From positions 47,882 to 111,881 of the forward strand of contig WYDT01000024.1 of the NCBI GenBank assembly GCA_013122435.1: a stretch of DNA of 64,000 nt, in the 5' to 3' direction. This stretch comes from Chloroflexi bacterium AL-N1. Lineage in GTDB: Bacteria; Chloroflexota; Chloroflexia; Chloroflexales; Roseiflexaceae. The translations under genes and the position numbers were made by a program. Below are positions 16,235-26,346 of the stretch, piece by piece (positions within the stretch are counted from its first letter, which is position 1; the number at the start of each line of letters is the position of its first letter). Below the pieces are notes generated by a model that saw nothing but the letters and a program-made list of their open reading frames with translations, was not told the DNA's origin and made no database searches.

Positions 16235-17746
16235 ATGACCACTCAGAACACGAATGGAACGTCTGCGAATTCCAACGGTGCAGAAGACACCTCCGCTGTG
16301 CAAGACCAGCTTGTGACCACCCGGCACTCGATCACTATCAATGGTCAACTGATCAACTACACCGTCACGGCCGGCACCATGGTGATCAGCGAGGAGAGCG
16401 AGAAAACGGGTGAGCAGGCGGGTGAGTTCGAGGGGGCCAAGCCCAAAGCCACTATCTTCTTTGTCGCTTACACACGCGATGACATCGACAGTATCCGCAC
16501 CCGACCGCTGACTTTCTCCTTCAATGGTGGTCCTGGTTCTTCGTCGATCTGGCTCCATATGGGCGTATTTGGTCCACGTCGTGTGCTCCTCGATGAAATT
16601 GGCAATCCGCCGCCGCCGCCATACCAACTGGTAGATAATGAATACTCGCTCCTCGACCAAACCGATCTCGTGTTTATCGACCCGGTGAGCACAGGTTTCA
16701 GCCGTGTGGTGAGTGGCGAGAAGGCTAAACCGTTTTATAGCTTTAAGAAAGACATTGAGTCTGTCGGTGATTTTATTCGCCTGTACATTTCACGCTACCA
16801 GCGCTGGTCTTCCCCCAAATTCCTGGCTGGCGAAAGCTATGGAACGACGCGCGCGGCGGGACTCGCGGGGTATTTGCAGCAACGTCACGGTCTGTATCTC
16901 AATGGTCTCATGCTTGTGTCGTCTGTGCTCAATTTCCAGACACTGCGTTTCGGTTCGGGAAACGATCTGCCTTACATTCTGTATTTGCCCACCTACACTG
17001 CCACAGCCTGGTATCACCAGCAACTCGATGACGAACTCCAGCGCGACCTCTACACCACGCTGGCAGCAGTCGAGAAATTTGCCATGGGTGATTATACCCT
17101 CGCACTGATGAAAGGCTCCGCGCTTTCCGATACTGAGCGCACCCATATCGCACAGCAACTTGCCCATTTTACTGGTCTTTCGGTTGACTACATCGAGCGG
17201 ACGAATCTACGGATTGAGATCCATCGTTTTGTAAAAGAATTACTGCGTGACCAGCGACGAACGGTTGGGCGTTTAGACAGCCGCTTTACCGGTATTGACC
17301 GCGATTCGGCAGGTGAAATGTTTGAGCACGATCCAAGTATGTCGGCGATCACGGGGCCATATGCGGCCACGTTTAACGACTATGTGCGACGTGAACTCCA
17401 GTTTGAGAGCGATCTGCCCTATGAAGTTTTGAACTTTAATGTTAATCGTTCGTGGAGCTATTCTGAACATGAAAACCAGTTTGTCGATGTTGCGGAGACG
17501 CTGCGAAAGACCATGAGTGAGCATCCGTACCTGTGTGTCCATGTGGCCAGCGGCTACCTTGATCTGGCGACGCCCTACTTTGCGACCGAATACACGTTGA
17601 ATCACCTGGGCCTCGACCCCGATCTGCAATCAAATATCTCGCTCAGTTATTACGAAGCGGGCCATATGATGTATATCCACCTCGCATCACTGGCGAAGAT
17701 GAAAGAGAGTCTGGTGGCCTTTATTGCGGGAGATCGGCGGGAGTAG
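16235..17746 (+). CDS. S10 family serine carboxypeptidase-like protein
   Basis: 503 residues from the ATG at 16235, chosen because AGGAG at 16222-16226 sits eight bases upstream (an in-frame ATG at 16220 lies before that site). The S10 landmarks are present: FNGGPGSSS (oxyanion hole, about 96-104), the nucleophile in AGESYGTTRA (Ser201), the acid in GYLDLATPY and the histidine in EAGHMMY near the C terminus. Family members remove C-terminal residues at acidic pH. No signal peptide is visible, so the protein appears cytosolic, unlike vacuolar or secreted eukaryotic relatives. S10 enzymes are scattered in bacteria. The gene is monocistronic and converges with the membrane protein downstream. 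Confidence 0.88.
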   Translation: MTTQNTNGTSANSNGAEDTSAVQDQLVTTRHSITINGQLINYTVTAGTMVISEESEKTGEQAGEFEGAKPKATIFFVAYTRDDIDSIRTRPLTFSFNGGPGSSSIWLHMGVFGPRRVLLDEIGNPPPPPYQLVDNEYSLLDQTDLVFIDPVSTGFSRVVSGEKAKPFYSFKKDIESVGDFIRLYISRYQRWSSPKFLAGESYGTTRAAGLAGYLQQRHGLYLNGLMLVSSVLNFQTLRFGSGNDLPYILYLPTYTATAWYHQQLDDELQRDLYTTLAAVEKFAMGDYTLALMKGSALSDTERTHIAQQLAHFTGLSVDYIERTNLRIEIHRFVKELLRDQRRTVGRLDSRFTGIDRDSAGEMFEHDPSMSAITGPYAATFNDYVRRELQFESDLPYEVLNFNVNRSWSYSEHENQFVDVAETLRKTMSEHPYLCVHVASGYLDLATPYFATEYTLNHLGLDPDLQSNISLSYYEAGHMMYIHLASLAKMKESLVAFIAGDRRE

Positions 17747-17869
17747 GAAGGGCAGTGGTAGGCGGATGGCTTGCCCATCCACCGTCCTATCGTTTACCAT
17801 ACTCCTCTACTCTCCGTTCTCCGTGTGTCGTGCCGCAAGGGTCACCCATACGAGATGGGTTGTGTCTCA

Positions 17870-17906
17870 GTCGCTCAGTCGCTTAGTGGTTCAGTCGCTC
17901 TGCTAC
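17870..17906. repeat. Short tandem TCAGTCGC repeat
   Basis: The octamer TCAGTCGC occurs twice directly in tandem and again after an intervening TTAGTGGT, in the spacer between two converging genes. No function is evident. Confidence 0.5.
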
Positions 17907-17914
17907 TCGATGTG

Positions 17915-19660
17915 TTATCGTTGATTCACGCCGCCTTCGACCAGTGCGAGGTACGCCAACGGCAGCCCAAAAGTCAGGAAGCCCACCAGGTTAATGTCGC
18001 TCTGGAGCATCTGCTGTGCGATGTTGTGGCTGGCCATAAACCAGTGGACACTACTGATGGCCAGCATGGCGTAGCCGATATACAGGAGCAAGCGGCTGGT
18101 GCGGGGAAATCCAGGGCTGTCTTTGTTAACCACCTGACCACCCACTGTTAACACATTCCAGATAATGCCAAAGAGCAGAAAGAAAATACCGGCAAAACCA
18201 AAGAACGGTGAAAGCGGCTGATCCAGGAAGTCGGTCTGGTTGAGCAGCGCCATCAACACGGCTAACCCCAGCAGGCGTGTGACGGTAGTGAGAGTCAATT
18301 GGCGTTGCCAGAGCCAGATCAGTGCAGTAATGCTAAACACCACCAGCAGCACAGTATCGATGTCGGCATGCGCGAATTGGAAGTCGTGCAATGGTCGTGT
18401 GGTGGCGGTAGCCCACGCAGTCACGCGATGCCATGTCAGGATGAGGCCATATGCCGCGATGGATGCGTAGCCGCGCCGTAGCGCCACACCAGTAATGATC
18501 AATGCGATCACAGCGATAATCAGTGGTCGGTGCTGTGTTTCGAGATCCAGCAACACCTGTGCTGAAGCCAACGACTGATTAAATCGCTCCAGAGAGCTGA
18601 AGGTCAGTGTATTTACCAGCGTAAACAACAAACTTGTGATGGCAAAGAATGCGAGTAGAAACGTCGATATCAGCGGTACCAGGCTCAGGACTGCAATGAG
18701 TTGTAGTGGTACCTTTCCCCCGCGAGGTTGCCGCCGCCGCCATAGCGCAATCGGTAGGAGTCCCACACAAAAAATGATGGCACCTGCCCATGCCTGCCAT
18801 TGAGTGATTGATACTCCATCTGCAATGACCACACTGAGCAGCCCAAAAAGTCGGCTGCCCAGCACCACAAAAAGCACCACAATTGCGACGATGAGTGTTG
18901 CACGCTGTCGCAGCGACCGACTCACCCATGCGCTGGCAGTCAGACCAAAGTCGACCCATCCCAGACCGGCGAAGAAGAGAAACGGCGCTGTCAGCAATGC
19001 ACCTGTTGTAAAAACAACGCTGAGCATATTGCTTGCACGCAGTTCGCCATCGCTCAAAATTTGGCCTTGCACAGCTCCGCCCAGATACAACAGCATCAAT
19101 GAGCCGTGCAATAGCATGATGAGACTCCACTCAAGCACCGGAGCGAGTTTGAGGCGTGGCAGGATGATAAATGCCAGGAAGATTGCGAGCAAAAGACTCA
19201 GAACACCCACTATGGTCAGCAGACTACCCAATGATCCGGCAACCGTTACCATCAAAGGCATGGCGGTAAAGATCATATAGCAGATTAGGACCACCCAGCG
19301 TAACCAGCGACGTACATGTAATGCGCCGGCCAGCAGATAGCCCCACCCAAGCACCACCGCAATGAAGGTCACTGGCACAACTATGTTGGGTACCAACAAC
19401 CCGCGAGTCGTCGATGAGTCAATGACCAGTGGCTCTAGTATTCCTTGAAAGCGCAGGGTGTCCTTAAAGAAAATACCACCAATAAAACCAAAAATAAAGA
19501 CCAATCCAATAACGGTGAGTAGTCGCATCGGGTGGCTGAGTGGGCGCAGATCGATAAAATGCTCACGCAGATGGCCCCGTAGAAAGTCGGTGATGATGCG
19601 ATACCACAACAGCATTGTGGGAAGGCCTTGTCGGTCTGGCATATTCGTAGGCAAAGTCAT
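17915..19660 (-). CDS. Large polytopic membrane protein, unassigned
   Basis: 581 residues with about 12-15 hydrophobic segments spread over the full length and short charged loops. The first begins near residue 50 after a soluble N-terminal stretch. No recognised transporter signature, no catalytic motif. Its start overlaps the stop of the PQQ-repeat gene by four bases (ATGA), so the two are translationally coupled and presumably act together. A beta-propeller protein carrying one membrane segment plus a polytopic partner suggests an envelope complex (inference). Confidence 0.65.
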   Translation of the reverse strand: MTLPTNMPDRQGLPTMLLWYRIITDFLRGHLREHFIDLRPLSHPMRLLTVIGLVFIFGFIGGIFFKDTLRFQGILEPLVIDSSTTRGLLVPNIVVPVTFIAVVLGWGYLLAGALHVRRWLRWVVLICYMIFTAMPLMVTVAGSLGSLLTIVGVLSLLLAIFLAFIILPRLKLAPVLEWSLIMLLHGSLMLLYLGGAVQGQILSDGELRASNMLSVVFTTGALLTAPFLFFAGLGWVDFGLTASAWVSRSLRQRATLIVAIVVLFVVLGSRLFGLLSVVIADGVSITQWQAWAGAIIFCVGLLPIALWRRRQPRGGKVPLQLIAVLSLVPLISTFLLAFFAITSLLFTLVNTLTFSSLERFNQSLASAQVLLDLETQHRPLIIAVIALIITGVALRRGYASIAAYGLILTWHRVTAWATATTRPLHDFQFAHADIDTVLLVVFSITALIWLWQRQLTLTTVTRLLGLAVLMALLNQTDFLDQPLSPFFGFAGIFFLLFGIIWNVLTVGGQVVNKDSPGFPRTSRLLLYIGYAMLAISSVHWFMASHNIAQQMLQSDINLVGFLTFGLPLAYLALVEGGVNQR

Positions 19661-22600
19661 GGCTGTTCCCTTAGTTCGAGTGCGAATGGCGTATGGTAGA
19701 AGCCACTGTACACATAGCCATCGTCGATGATGGGTGTGATGCCGTTGAGATCGAGGCGACTGGTTTCGCCAGGGATGGCAAAGTTGCCAATCAGCCGACC
19801 ATCATCAAGTGAGCGTGCAATAAGGTGGTTGTCGGCGGTCTGGGTCAGCAACATGCCATCGTGAAGAGTCGGTTTTCCACGTGGTGTATTGAACGGTGGT
19901 TGTCGCCACACTTCTGTGCTTTTCGTCGTATCATAGGCGAGGGTGGTACCATCTTGCAATACGAGCACCAGACGATTGGTATCAGCGAGCATTCCTCCAA
20001 ACAGTTTTGGGAATGTGGGTAATGTTACTGGTGAGGAGAGTACGTTCTGCCCTGTCTGCTTATCCCATCCCGATAGTCTAAAAACCCCTCTATCAAGACC
20101 TACGGTGTAAATCGTATCATCAATAACGGCAAACTGCTGTACAAGAACCGACTCGCTCGATTCCCACGCGATTTTGCCACTTAGTGGATCGAGTGCATAG
20201 AGCAGCCCTGCGGCGACATACAAATACTTCTCATCCAGTGAGGACGCGCCAATCACAGTATAGGAAGCAGAGAGCGCCTGTTGCCAGAGCACACTGCCGT
20301 CGGAAGTATCAAAGGCGTAGGCTGTGGTTTGTGTTCCATCAAGTACCGCTAAGAGTAGTCGCCCATCGACGATTATCGGTGTACTCCAGGTGTTGCCGCT
20401 GGTTTCAGTGCGCCATGCTTCCTCTCTGTTTGTCAGATCAAAGGCGAGTAACAGGCCGCTGTTATCAATAGCATACAGCGTATCATTCACAATGGTTGGT
20501 GGAGTAAAGATGGTATCGGTGTGGTCCAGTTGCCCAATCAATTCATGGTTGCCATCCTGCATTGCCACACTGTAGAGGCTCCCATTCAATGTAAGATAGA
20601 TGAGTTGATCTCCGTAGCGTAGAGGACCGGCGATGAGCGTGTCAGTGCTAGACAGCAGTTCATCTGCCAAAGATATGCCAAGCCAATGTGGTGCTGGTTG
20701 CCATGGTAGTTCGCGTGGTGTGCCTAGAACGTGGAGGATTCCATCCTGACGACCAACAAACAGTGCTTGCCCATCGCTCGTTATCCCCGTGGTAAGGCCG
20801 GGAAATCCCAGTGTGATTGGTGGTGCGGCTGCCCCACTCTGAGCATCGAGCACCAAAATGTCGGTTTCCCGCGCAACCATAAGCTCATCACCGATCATCC
20901 AGAGATCGCCATAGAGATTTGATGGGCTGTGATAACTCCACCGCTCGTTGCCGTTGGAGGCGTCAATCGCATGCACGTTGTAGTCTTCGGTGACGAGATA
21001 GATAGTATCGGTGGTAACCACAAAATCATTGACGATGGATGAAAGCGTATCGTGTTCCCAGAGTGAATCGCCTTCCAATGCGGTGGTGTTCGCATCAAGG
21101 GCATAAAGGACGCCATCGTAGGAGCCGACATAAACGACGCTATTGTGTACGACAGGCGTAGCAGTAATCGCTTCGTCGGTAGCAAAAGCCCAGTGCGCTG
21201 CGCCTGTGGCACTATCGAACGCGTAGAGTGCGCCATCGTTAGCGCCAACGTACACACGTCCATCGGCAACCACTGGCGAGCTGGCAATCGAATCGCCGAC
21301 GGTGTATTGCCAGCGTTCGGTACCATTCTGAGCATCGAGCGCATACAGCGTGCTATCCTCGGCACCAACAAAGATGGTGTCGTCGGCAATGGTGGGCGCC
21401 GCAGAAAAAACATCCTGCGCGGCAAAGACCCAGCGAAATGTGCCACTGGTCAGATCGAGCGCATAGAGTTTGCGATCATTTGACGTGACATAGACCACCC
21501 CCGCAGCGACAACTGGCGAGTCATAGATCGCCCCACCGGTTTGGAAACTCCACTGGAGCGTCTGGGTGCTGCGATCTATGGCCAGGAGCAGCCCGTTTTC
21601 CAGACCATAGAGAATGCTTCTTTCTGTAGCCAGTGGCGGTGTGGTTGTGTCGTTGTTGGTACCACGGTTCTGATAAAACCATAGTGGTTCAAAGGTATCA
21701 GACGTGGTTTGAGGAAGGCTCCCTGTGCGTTCTCCACCACGTGGCTGCACAAATTCGGTTGTTGTGAGTGGTTCTGGCGGATTGGTGTGATCTACCAGAC
21801 CGGGTGTACTGGCACCGATCAAGGCATGCTCTTGTCTATTGGTTTCGCCTAGTGGTTGACTTTCCTGTCGAGCAATACCTATGTCTGCACAATACCAGCT
21901 TCGCGTAAATCCGGTGTTTTGTGCAATCTGCAGGTCAAGGTGTACCCGCACGCAGTCATCGATGGCACCAAGTGGTGTGTCCACAACCTCACGTGCTTCG
22001 AGTGTCAGTGTTGCAGTGTATGGTGACGATCCGTCAAATGTCCCTGTGACTGTGCGTGACGTGTCTGTTTGCATTCGGCTATCAAGCAGGGGCAGTGGTG
22101 GGATAAACGCTTGATTGTCTATCGACAGTATGGTGAGTTCATCAGGGCTCACAAAGTACAGGCTGTTGGTTGGTGTAATAGTCCCGGTGGCGTCGTAGCG
22201 TTTCTCACTGATGCGGGCAAGAACGATATCTGCCGGGTCAGCGTCAGCGGATTCGTCGTTTTGTGCGTTTGTGTTGTCGCTGAGCAGATCAAGCACTCGT
22301 GAAAGGGTTTGCGCGTCGATCTGGCTGCCTGCGTTGTAGCCGCGTAGAATCTCAACATTGGTAGAAAGAAAGGTTGTGGTTTCATCAGCGTCAGTAATAC
22401 GAAAACTGGTAGTTACGCCACTTACCAAAGGAAAGTAGCGCTGAATTCCTGATGTCTGTTGTAATCCGACTGGCTGCCAGATGACGATGATGCCAGCACA
22501 AATAAACCCTGATATGAGTAGAACCAGCAGTACCCCACCCCATGAGGTAAGACGTGCACCACGGTCTGTTGTGGGGGATTCAGGAGACATGCTTGGTGGA

Positions 22601-22677
22601 GTCGACTCATTTAGCAGACTGGGATCTAATAGTTGTGTTTGCGTGCTCTCCGTCCGCGTAGACGCATTTTTGGGCAT
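19657..22677 (-). CDS. Membrane-anchored PQQ-like beta-propeller repeat protein
   Basis: 1006 residues. A short cytosolic Ser/Thr/Pro-rich N terminus is followed by one membrane segment (about 48-70), then a 250-residue unassigned extracytoplasmic region. The C-terminal 650 residues contain many blades of the YALD..TG...W pattern (for example KLYALDLTSGTFRWVF, TLYALDAQNGTERWQY, ALYAFDSATGAAHWAF, spaced about 40 residues), typical of PQQ/PQQ_2 propellers such as BamB. No catalytic quinoprotein motif is evident, so a scaffold or ligand-binding role is more likely than dehydrogenase activity. The tandem blades are also visible as repeated DNA. Co-transcribed with the polytopic membrane gene downstream. 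Confidence 0.8.
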   Translation of the reverse strand: MPKNASTRTESTQTQLLDPSLLNESTPPSMSPESPTTDRGARLTSWGGVLLVLLISGFICAGIIVIWQPVGLQQTSGIQRYFPLVSGVTTSFRITDADETTTFLSTNVEILRGYNAGSQIDAQTLSRVLDLLSDNTNAQNDESADADPADIVLARISEKRYDATGTITPTNSLYFVSPDELTILSIDNQAFIPPLPLLDSRMQTDTSRTVTGTFDGSSPYTATLTLEAREVVDTPLGAIDDCVRVHLDLQIAQNTGFTRSWYCADIGIARQESQPLGETNRQEHALIGASTPGLVDHTNPPEPLTTTEFVQPRGGERTGSLPQTTSDTFEPLWFYQNRGTNNDTTTPPLATERSILYGLENGLLLAIDRSTQTLQWSFQTGGAIYDSPVVAAGVVYVTSNDRKLYALDLTSGTFRWVFAAQDVFSAAPTIADDTIFVGAEDSTLYALDAQNGTERWQYTVGDSIASSPVVADGRVYVGANDGALYAFDSATGAAHWAFATDEAITATPVVHNSVVYVGSYDGVLYALDANTTALEGDSLWEHDTLSSIVNDFVVTTDTIYLVTEDYNVHAIDASNGNERWSYHSPSNLYGDLWMIGDELMVARETDILVLDAQSGAAAPPITLGFPGLTTGITSDGQALFVGRQDGILHVLGTPRELPWQPAPHWLGISLADELLSSTDTLIAGPLRYGDQLIYLTLNGSLYSVAMQDGNHELIGQLDHTDTIFTPPTIVNDTLYAIDNSGLLLAFDLTNREEAWRTETSGNTWSTPIIVDGRLLLAVLDGTQTTAYAFDTSDGSVLWQQALSASYTVIGASSLDEKYLYVAAGLLYALDPLSGKIAWESSESVLVQQFAVIDDTIYTVGLDRGVFRLSGWDKQTGQNVLSSPVTLPTFPKLFGGMLADTNRLVLVLQDGTTLAYDTTKSTEVWRQPPFNTPRGKPTLHDGMLLTQTADNHLIARSLDDGRLIGNFAIPGETSRLDLNGITPIIDDGYVYSGFYHTPFALELREQP

Positions 22678-23367
22678 AATGGATGGCTTCTGTTGGAGTC
22701 AAAAAGTTTGCTTCTTGTTACCGTTTTGTTACACATATCCGTTTCACACCAAAGATATTGAGAGTATGATGCATGCATGCCACATGTCAATCGCTTTATG
22801 CATTGCTAAGGCATTATGTCCCGGTAACAAGTTACTCTACATTCTTGTCCCACATACTACCACATTCTGTTATTTTACCTCAGTTTCCCCGCTCTTCTCC
22901 ACACACTTGTTGCCGGGGTTTTTTCTATGTATACGACCGTATTTCATCTCCTTGATATGTCTGCCTCTTCGATCACCATTGGGTACTTCTGCTAACCTCC
23001 TTCATTCTTTTGGCAAAGATAATATTCCTCGCGCATCTGCAGAACTCTGACAGTTCTGTCATATTGCACGTATGCTCAAAACTGCCCGTGAAATTTTGAC
23101 ATTTGGGAACATCTATAAATATAAGGCATGCCGACACTAAACTATTGCACATCAAAATGATTTGACATCTAAACAATGATTCTTCTCGATACGATATGTT
23201 GTATACACGTCGTATATGAGAGGGCAGTTCACTCTTACACAAGCCCTCATATGGCTCTGGAAGGTATGGTTGCGGCGCGTTTTCTGGAGCATCTGTCATC
23301 GGATGTGGTGGTGGTGTGTATGTGAGTTTGAATATGCTCAAATCTCATAATATTTGTGAAGGGGAAA
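22678..23367. other. Long intergenic region with a possible structured RNA
   Basis: 690 bases with no supported gene, AT-rich. Noted inside: CCGGTAACAAG near 22819-22829 and CTTGTTGCCGG near 22906-22916 are complementary and the second arm is followed by GGGTTTTTT, so the 110-base stretch could fold into a structured element ending in a plus-strand terminator. A pyrimidine-rich tract and scattered AT-rich blocks fill the rest. Confidence 0.35.
22817..22926 (+). terminator. Possible long-range hairpin ending in a T tract
   Basis: Complementary arms CCGGTAACAAG and CTTGTTGCCGG, about 75 bases apart, with the distal arm leading into GGGTTTTTTC. It could be a riboswitch-like or attenuator fold with unknown ligand, or a chance pairing. 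Confidence 0.3.
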
Positions 23368-24750
23368 ATGATGACACAATGGCAACAACAGACCATCGAT
23401 CAACCGGAAGAAACTATGCATTTTGAGTCGGTTCGGATATTGGAAATTGATATTACCAATCCAATTCCCGCTATAGATGTAGTGCATCCTGTGACTGATC
23501 GTATCTATAGGTGGGCACACGTATTAGTGCGGATAGGCAGGCAGCCCCTTGGGATGCTACAGGTTCCTCTCTATGCTCATGGTCTTTCATCTGAGGCATG
23601 TACGCGCTTTATCTGGCATGAACTTGGTCCAAGTATTAATGAGTTTCTGCAAGAACAGGGGCAACCGCCTATTACAAACTTGAGTATTGCCGGTTTACCG
23701 CAGAATATGTTCAGTAATACATACGACCAGAGAGATGATGTTGCCCCTTTGGTGAGTATCGTCATACCGACATGTCGAGTACCGCATCGAATATTCGCGT
23801 GTGTCCAAAAGCTGTTAGAGCAAACTTATTCACGATATGAAATTATTATTGTTGATAATGGCCCTGAGATAATGGGTATTGCCGAAGCCGTTACTAATCG
23901 ATTTGCCTATCTTCCGCACATTCGTTGTGTGCGTGAAACGCGTCGTGGCAGTTCGTGGGCACGCAATCGAGGGATAGAAGAAGCTCATGGCGAGATCATC
24001 GCGTTTACTGATGATGACGTGTTGGTCGATCGGTATTGGGTTGCGGCTCTGGTTACAGCTTTTGGTATAGACGAATCAGTTGGATGTGTGACCGGCTTGA
24101 TTCTTCCTGCGGAATTGGAAACCTCGTCACAGCAGTGGTTTGAACAGTATGGTGGATTCAGTAAAGGATTTCGCCGTAAAATCTATAATCTTACCGATCA
24201 CCGTCCTGATGACCGACTCTATCCCTATAGCGCAGGCAGGTTTGGTGCTGGTGCCAACATGGCATTCCGTCGATCGGTGTTGTTTGAAATGGGTGGTTTT
24301 GATCCGGTACTTGGTGCTGGTGCCCCAACATATGGTGGTGAAGATCTCGCAGCCTTCTTCGAGGTGATTGTCCGTGGATATCAGTTAGCCTATGAACCAG
24401 GTGCTATGGTATATCATTGTCATCGCCGTGACTACCGTGATTTGGAGCGACAGCTTTTTGGTTATGGTGTGGGATTTGTAGCATTTTTGCTAAAGTGTAT
24501 TATGGATGATCCGCATCGTTTGCGAGATTTGATTTGGAAGGTCCCCCGTGGATTATGGTATGCGCTCAGTCCGATGTCGTCCAAGAATGCTGGAAAACAG
24601 CGTGGTTATCCTAAAGAGCTGACACAAATTGAACTCTACGGTATGTTGTGTGGGCCACTTGCCTATATGCGTAGTCGCTGGCAGGTATGCTCTATCCGGC
24701 ATCAAAGAAACGCTGTGCAAAATATTGTTGATCCAGCGTATGTGCCGTGA
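23368..24750 (+). CDS. Family 2 glycosyltransferase with N-terminal extension
   Basis: 460 residues from the ATG at 23368; the next codon is also ATG and AAGGGG lies just upstream. The first 130 residues are an unassigned extension. The GT-A catalytic domain follows: VSIVIPTCRVPHRIFACVQKLLEQTYSRYEIIIVDNG (about 130-166), then GSSWARNRGIEEA and the DxD-type metal/nucleotide motif FTDDDVLVD near 218-226. GGEDLAAF provides the conserved ED of the acceptor-activating base region. Inverting transfer from an NDP-sugar is expected. The next gene is another GT2, spaced 67 bases, consistent with a small glycan-assembly locus. Confidence 0.85.
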   Translation: MMTQWQQQTIDQPEETMHFESVRILEIDITNPIPAIDVVHPVTDRIYRWAHVLVRIGRQPLGMLQVPLYAHGLSSEACTRFIWHELGPSINEFLQEQGQPPITNLSIAGLPQNMFSNTYDQRDDVAPLVSIVIPTCRVPHRIFACVQKLLEQTYSRYEIIIVDNGPEIMGIAEAVTNRFAYLPHIRCVRETRRGSSWARNRGIEEAHGEIIAFTDDDVLVDRYWVAALVTAFGIDESVGCVTGLILPAELETSSQQWFEQYGGFSKGFRRKIYNLTDHRPDDRLYPYSAGRFGAGANMAFRRSVLFEMGGFDPVLGAGAPTYGGEDLAAFFEVIVRGYQLAYEPGAMVYHCHRRDYRDLERQLFGYGVGFVAFLLKCIMDDPHRLRDLIWKVPRGLWYALSPMSSKNAGKQRGYPKELTQIELYGMLCGPLAYMRSRWQVCSIRHQRNAVQNIVDPAYVP

Positions 24751-24817
24751 GTGAAAAAGACATCTTTCGATACACAGATAGAATTTTCTAACTACTAAAT
24801 ATATTGAGAGTTATATC

Positions 24818-25753
24818 ATGCCTGACCATCATCCACAGGTAAGTGTCGCCTTACCAGTTTATAATGGCGAACCCTTCTTGAGAGAGGCAATTGATTCTGT
24901 CCTGGCACAGACTTTTGAAGATTTTGAGCTTATTATTACCGATAATGCGTCGACAGATGCAACACCAGAGATATGTCTTGCCTACGCTGAAGCTGATCCA
25001 CGCGTTCGCTACTATCGTAATTTACATAATATTGGCGCAGCAGGTAACTATAATCTTACTGTCGAGTTAGCGCACGGCCAATATCTGCGTTGGCTTGCTC
25101 ATGATGATATGTTTGCCTCCACGTTGCTTGAGCGTTCTGTGGCAGTTCTTGATACGCATCCTGAAGTGGTGTTAGTGTACCCACGTACGATGATTATTGA
25201 TCAGTATGGCAAGGTGTTACGTTATGATGATGAAGATTTGAATCTGCGTATACCGAATATACACCAGCGATATCAGCAATTTCATCGTTTTGCACGTGGC
25301 GAGATCAATGCTATCTTTGGCTTGCTGCGCCTCTCTGCATTACGTGAGACACCACTGATTGGTGCATTCTCATCTTCGGATATGATTTTGTTAGGAGAGA
25401 TGGCGCTGCGTGGACAATTCTATGAGGTGCCTGAATATCTTTTCTTGCGACGTGATCACGTTCATACATCGGTGAATGCAAATTGGGCATACAGTCAGCG
25501 GGCGGTCTGGTTTGATCCAGCCAACGCCGGGCGGTTACAAATGACTCGTTGGCGATGGCTACAGGAGTTTTGGCAATCGATAGAGCGTGTTCCAATGGAG
25601 CGTAGTGAGCGCTTACACTGCTACTTTCAACTGGCGCGATGGGGAATACATCCACGTAATGCGGCGGGTTTAGCAATGGATGTGCTGCAGGCAGCCATGT
25701 GGCCCTTCGCCAAAGATCTTGATATGCGTTATCGATTGTTTGGGTTTCACTAA
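24818..25753 (+). CDS. Family 2 glycosyltransferase
   Basis: 311 residues: VSVALPVYNGEPFLREAIDSVLAQTFEDFELIITDNAST in pieces (VALPVYNG near 10-17, QTFEDFELIITDNAS), then GAAGNYNLTVELAHGQYLRWLAHDDM with the D-D metal/sugar-nucleotide pair near 94-95. Acceptor specificity is unknown. Follows another GT2 gene on the same strand. Only the front half is strongly conserved. Confidence 0.85.
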   Translation: MPDHHPQVSVALPVYNGEPFLREAIDSVLAQTFEDFELIITDNASTDATPEICLAYAEADPRVRYYRNLHNIGAAGNYNLTVELAHGQYLRWLAHDDMFASTLLERSVAVLDTHPEVVLVYPRTMIIDQYGKVLRYDDEDLNLRIPNIHQRYQQFHRFARGEINAIFGLLRLSALRETPLIGAFSSSDMILLGEMALRGQFYEVPEYLFLRRDHVHTSVNANWAYSQRAVWFDPANAGRLQMTRWRWLQEFWQSIERVPMERSERLHCYFQLARWGIHPRNAAGLAMDVLQAAMWPFAKDLDMRYRLFGFH

Positions 25754-26346
25754 AGAAGAGGCTGGGGATTACCGATCAATGGGATATATATGTGTGCTAC
25801 TCCATTCTTTGCTGTCCTGATCCTATTGTGCTTGCCTATGATGTAAAGGGATTTTTGCAGTGGTGGGCCACCGCTTCTGCAACCCATGGCCATCTGTTCG
25901 GGGCCCAACAACAACAATGGCGGGTGATTAGTGGGTTAAACGTGTGAACGTTTTTTTTGGACCAGTTTGTGGCTGGGCCATAACCATTGCTTCGCTACTT
26001 AGGGTGGTTAGGTGACGGCTATCTCGCGCGGGTGCTGGCCGGGCGTGACTACTGTGCTCCACAGGAGTACCTCCGAGGCTCTAGACCTAACCAACTGAAT
26101 ACTTCAAATCGTTCTTCTGGGCGATCATCTTCCTGTGTATGCTGGTATGCTCTATTGAAGAACGAGGTAAATATAATCTTTCTAAGGAGTTTGTGTGGAG
26201 GAAGACGAAAGTTCGTCTAATTGGAGTTGAGCAGCTACTCAACTAAAATGCTTGCTGTAATCCTTTCTGTTTGTTTTCTCTGCGGTATAATTAATTTCAA
26301 AATGCCAATCGTATAAAGTTTATGCATTTGATGCAGGAGAGCAAGT
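25754..26346. other. Junction region with remnants of an unidentified gene
   Basis: 593 bases at the edge between backbone and an AT-rich accessory stretch. A fragmentary plus-strand frame reads LAYDVKGFLQWW and ends HLFGAQQQQWRVISGLNV before a stop; a further open stretch from about 25987 reads LLRYLGWLGDGYLARVLAG. These look like broken remains of a protein-coding gene of unknown family, but no whole domain can be named. Could mark an old insertion point. Confidence 0.35.
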
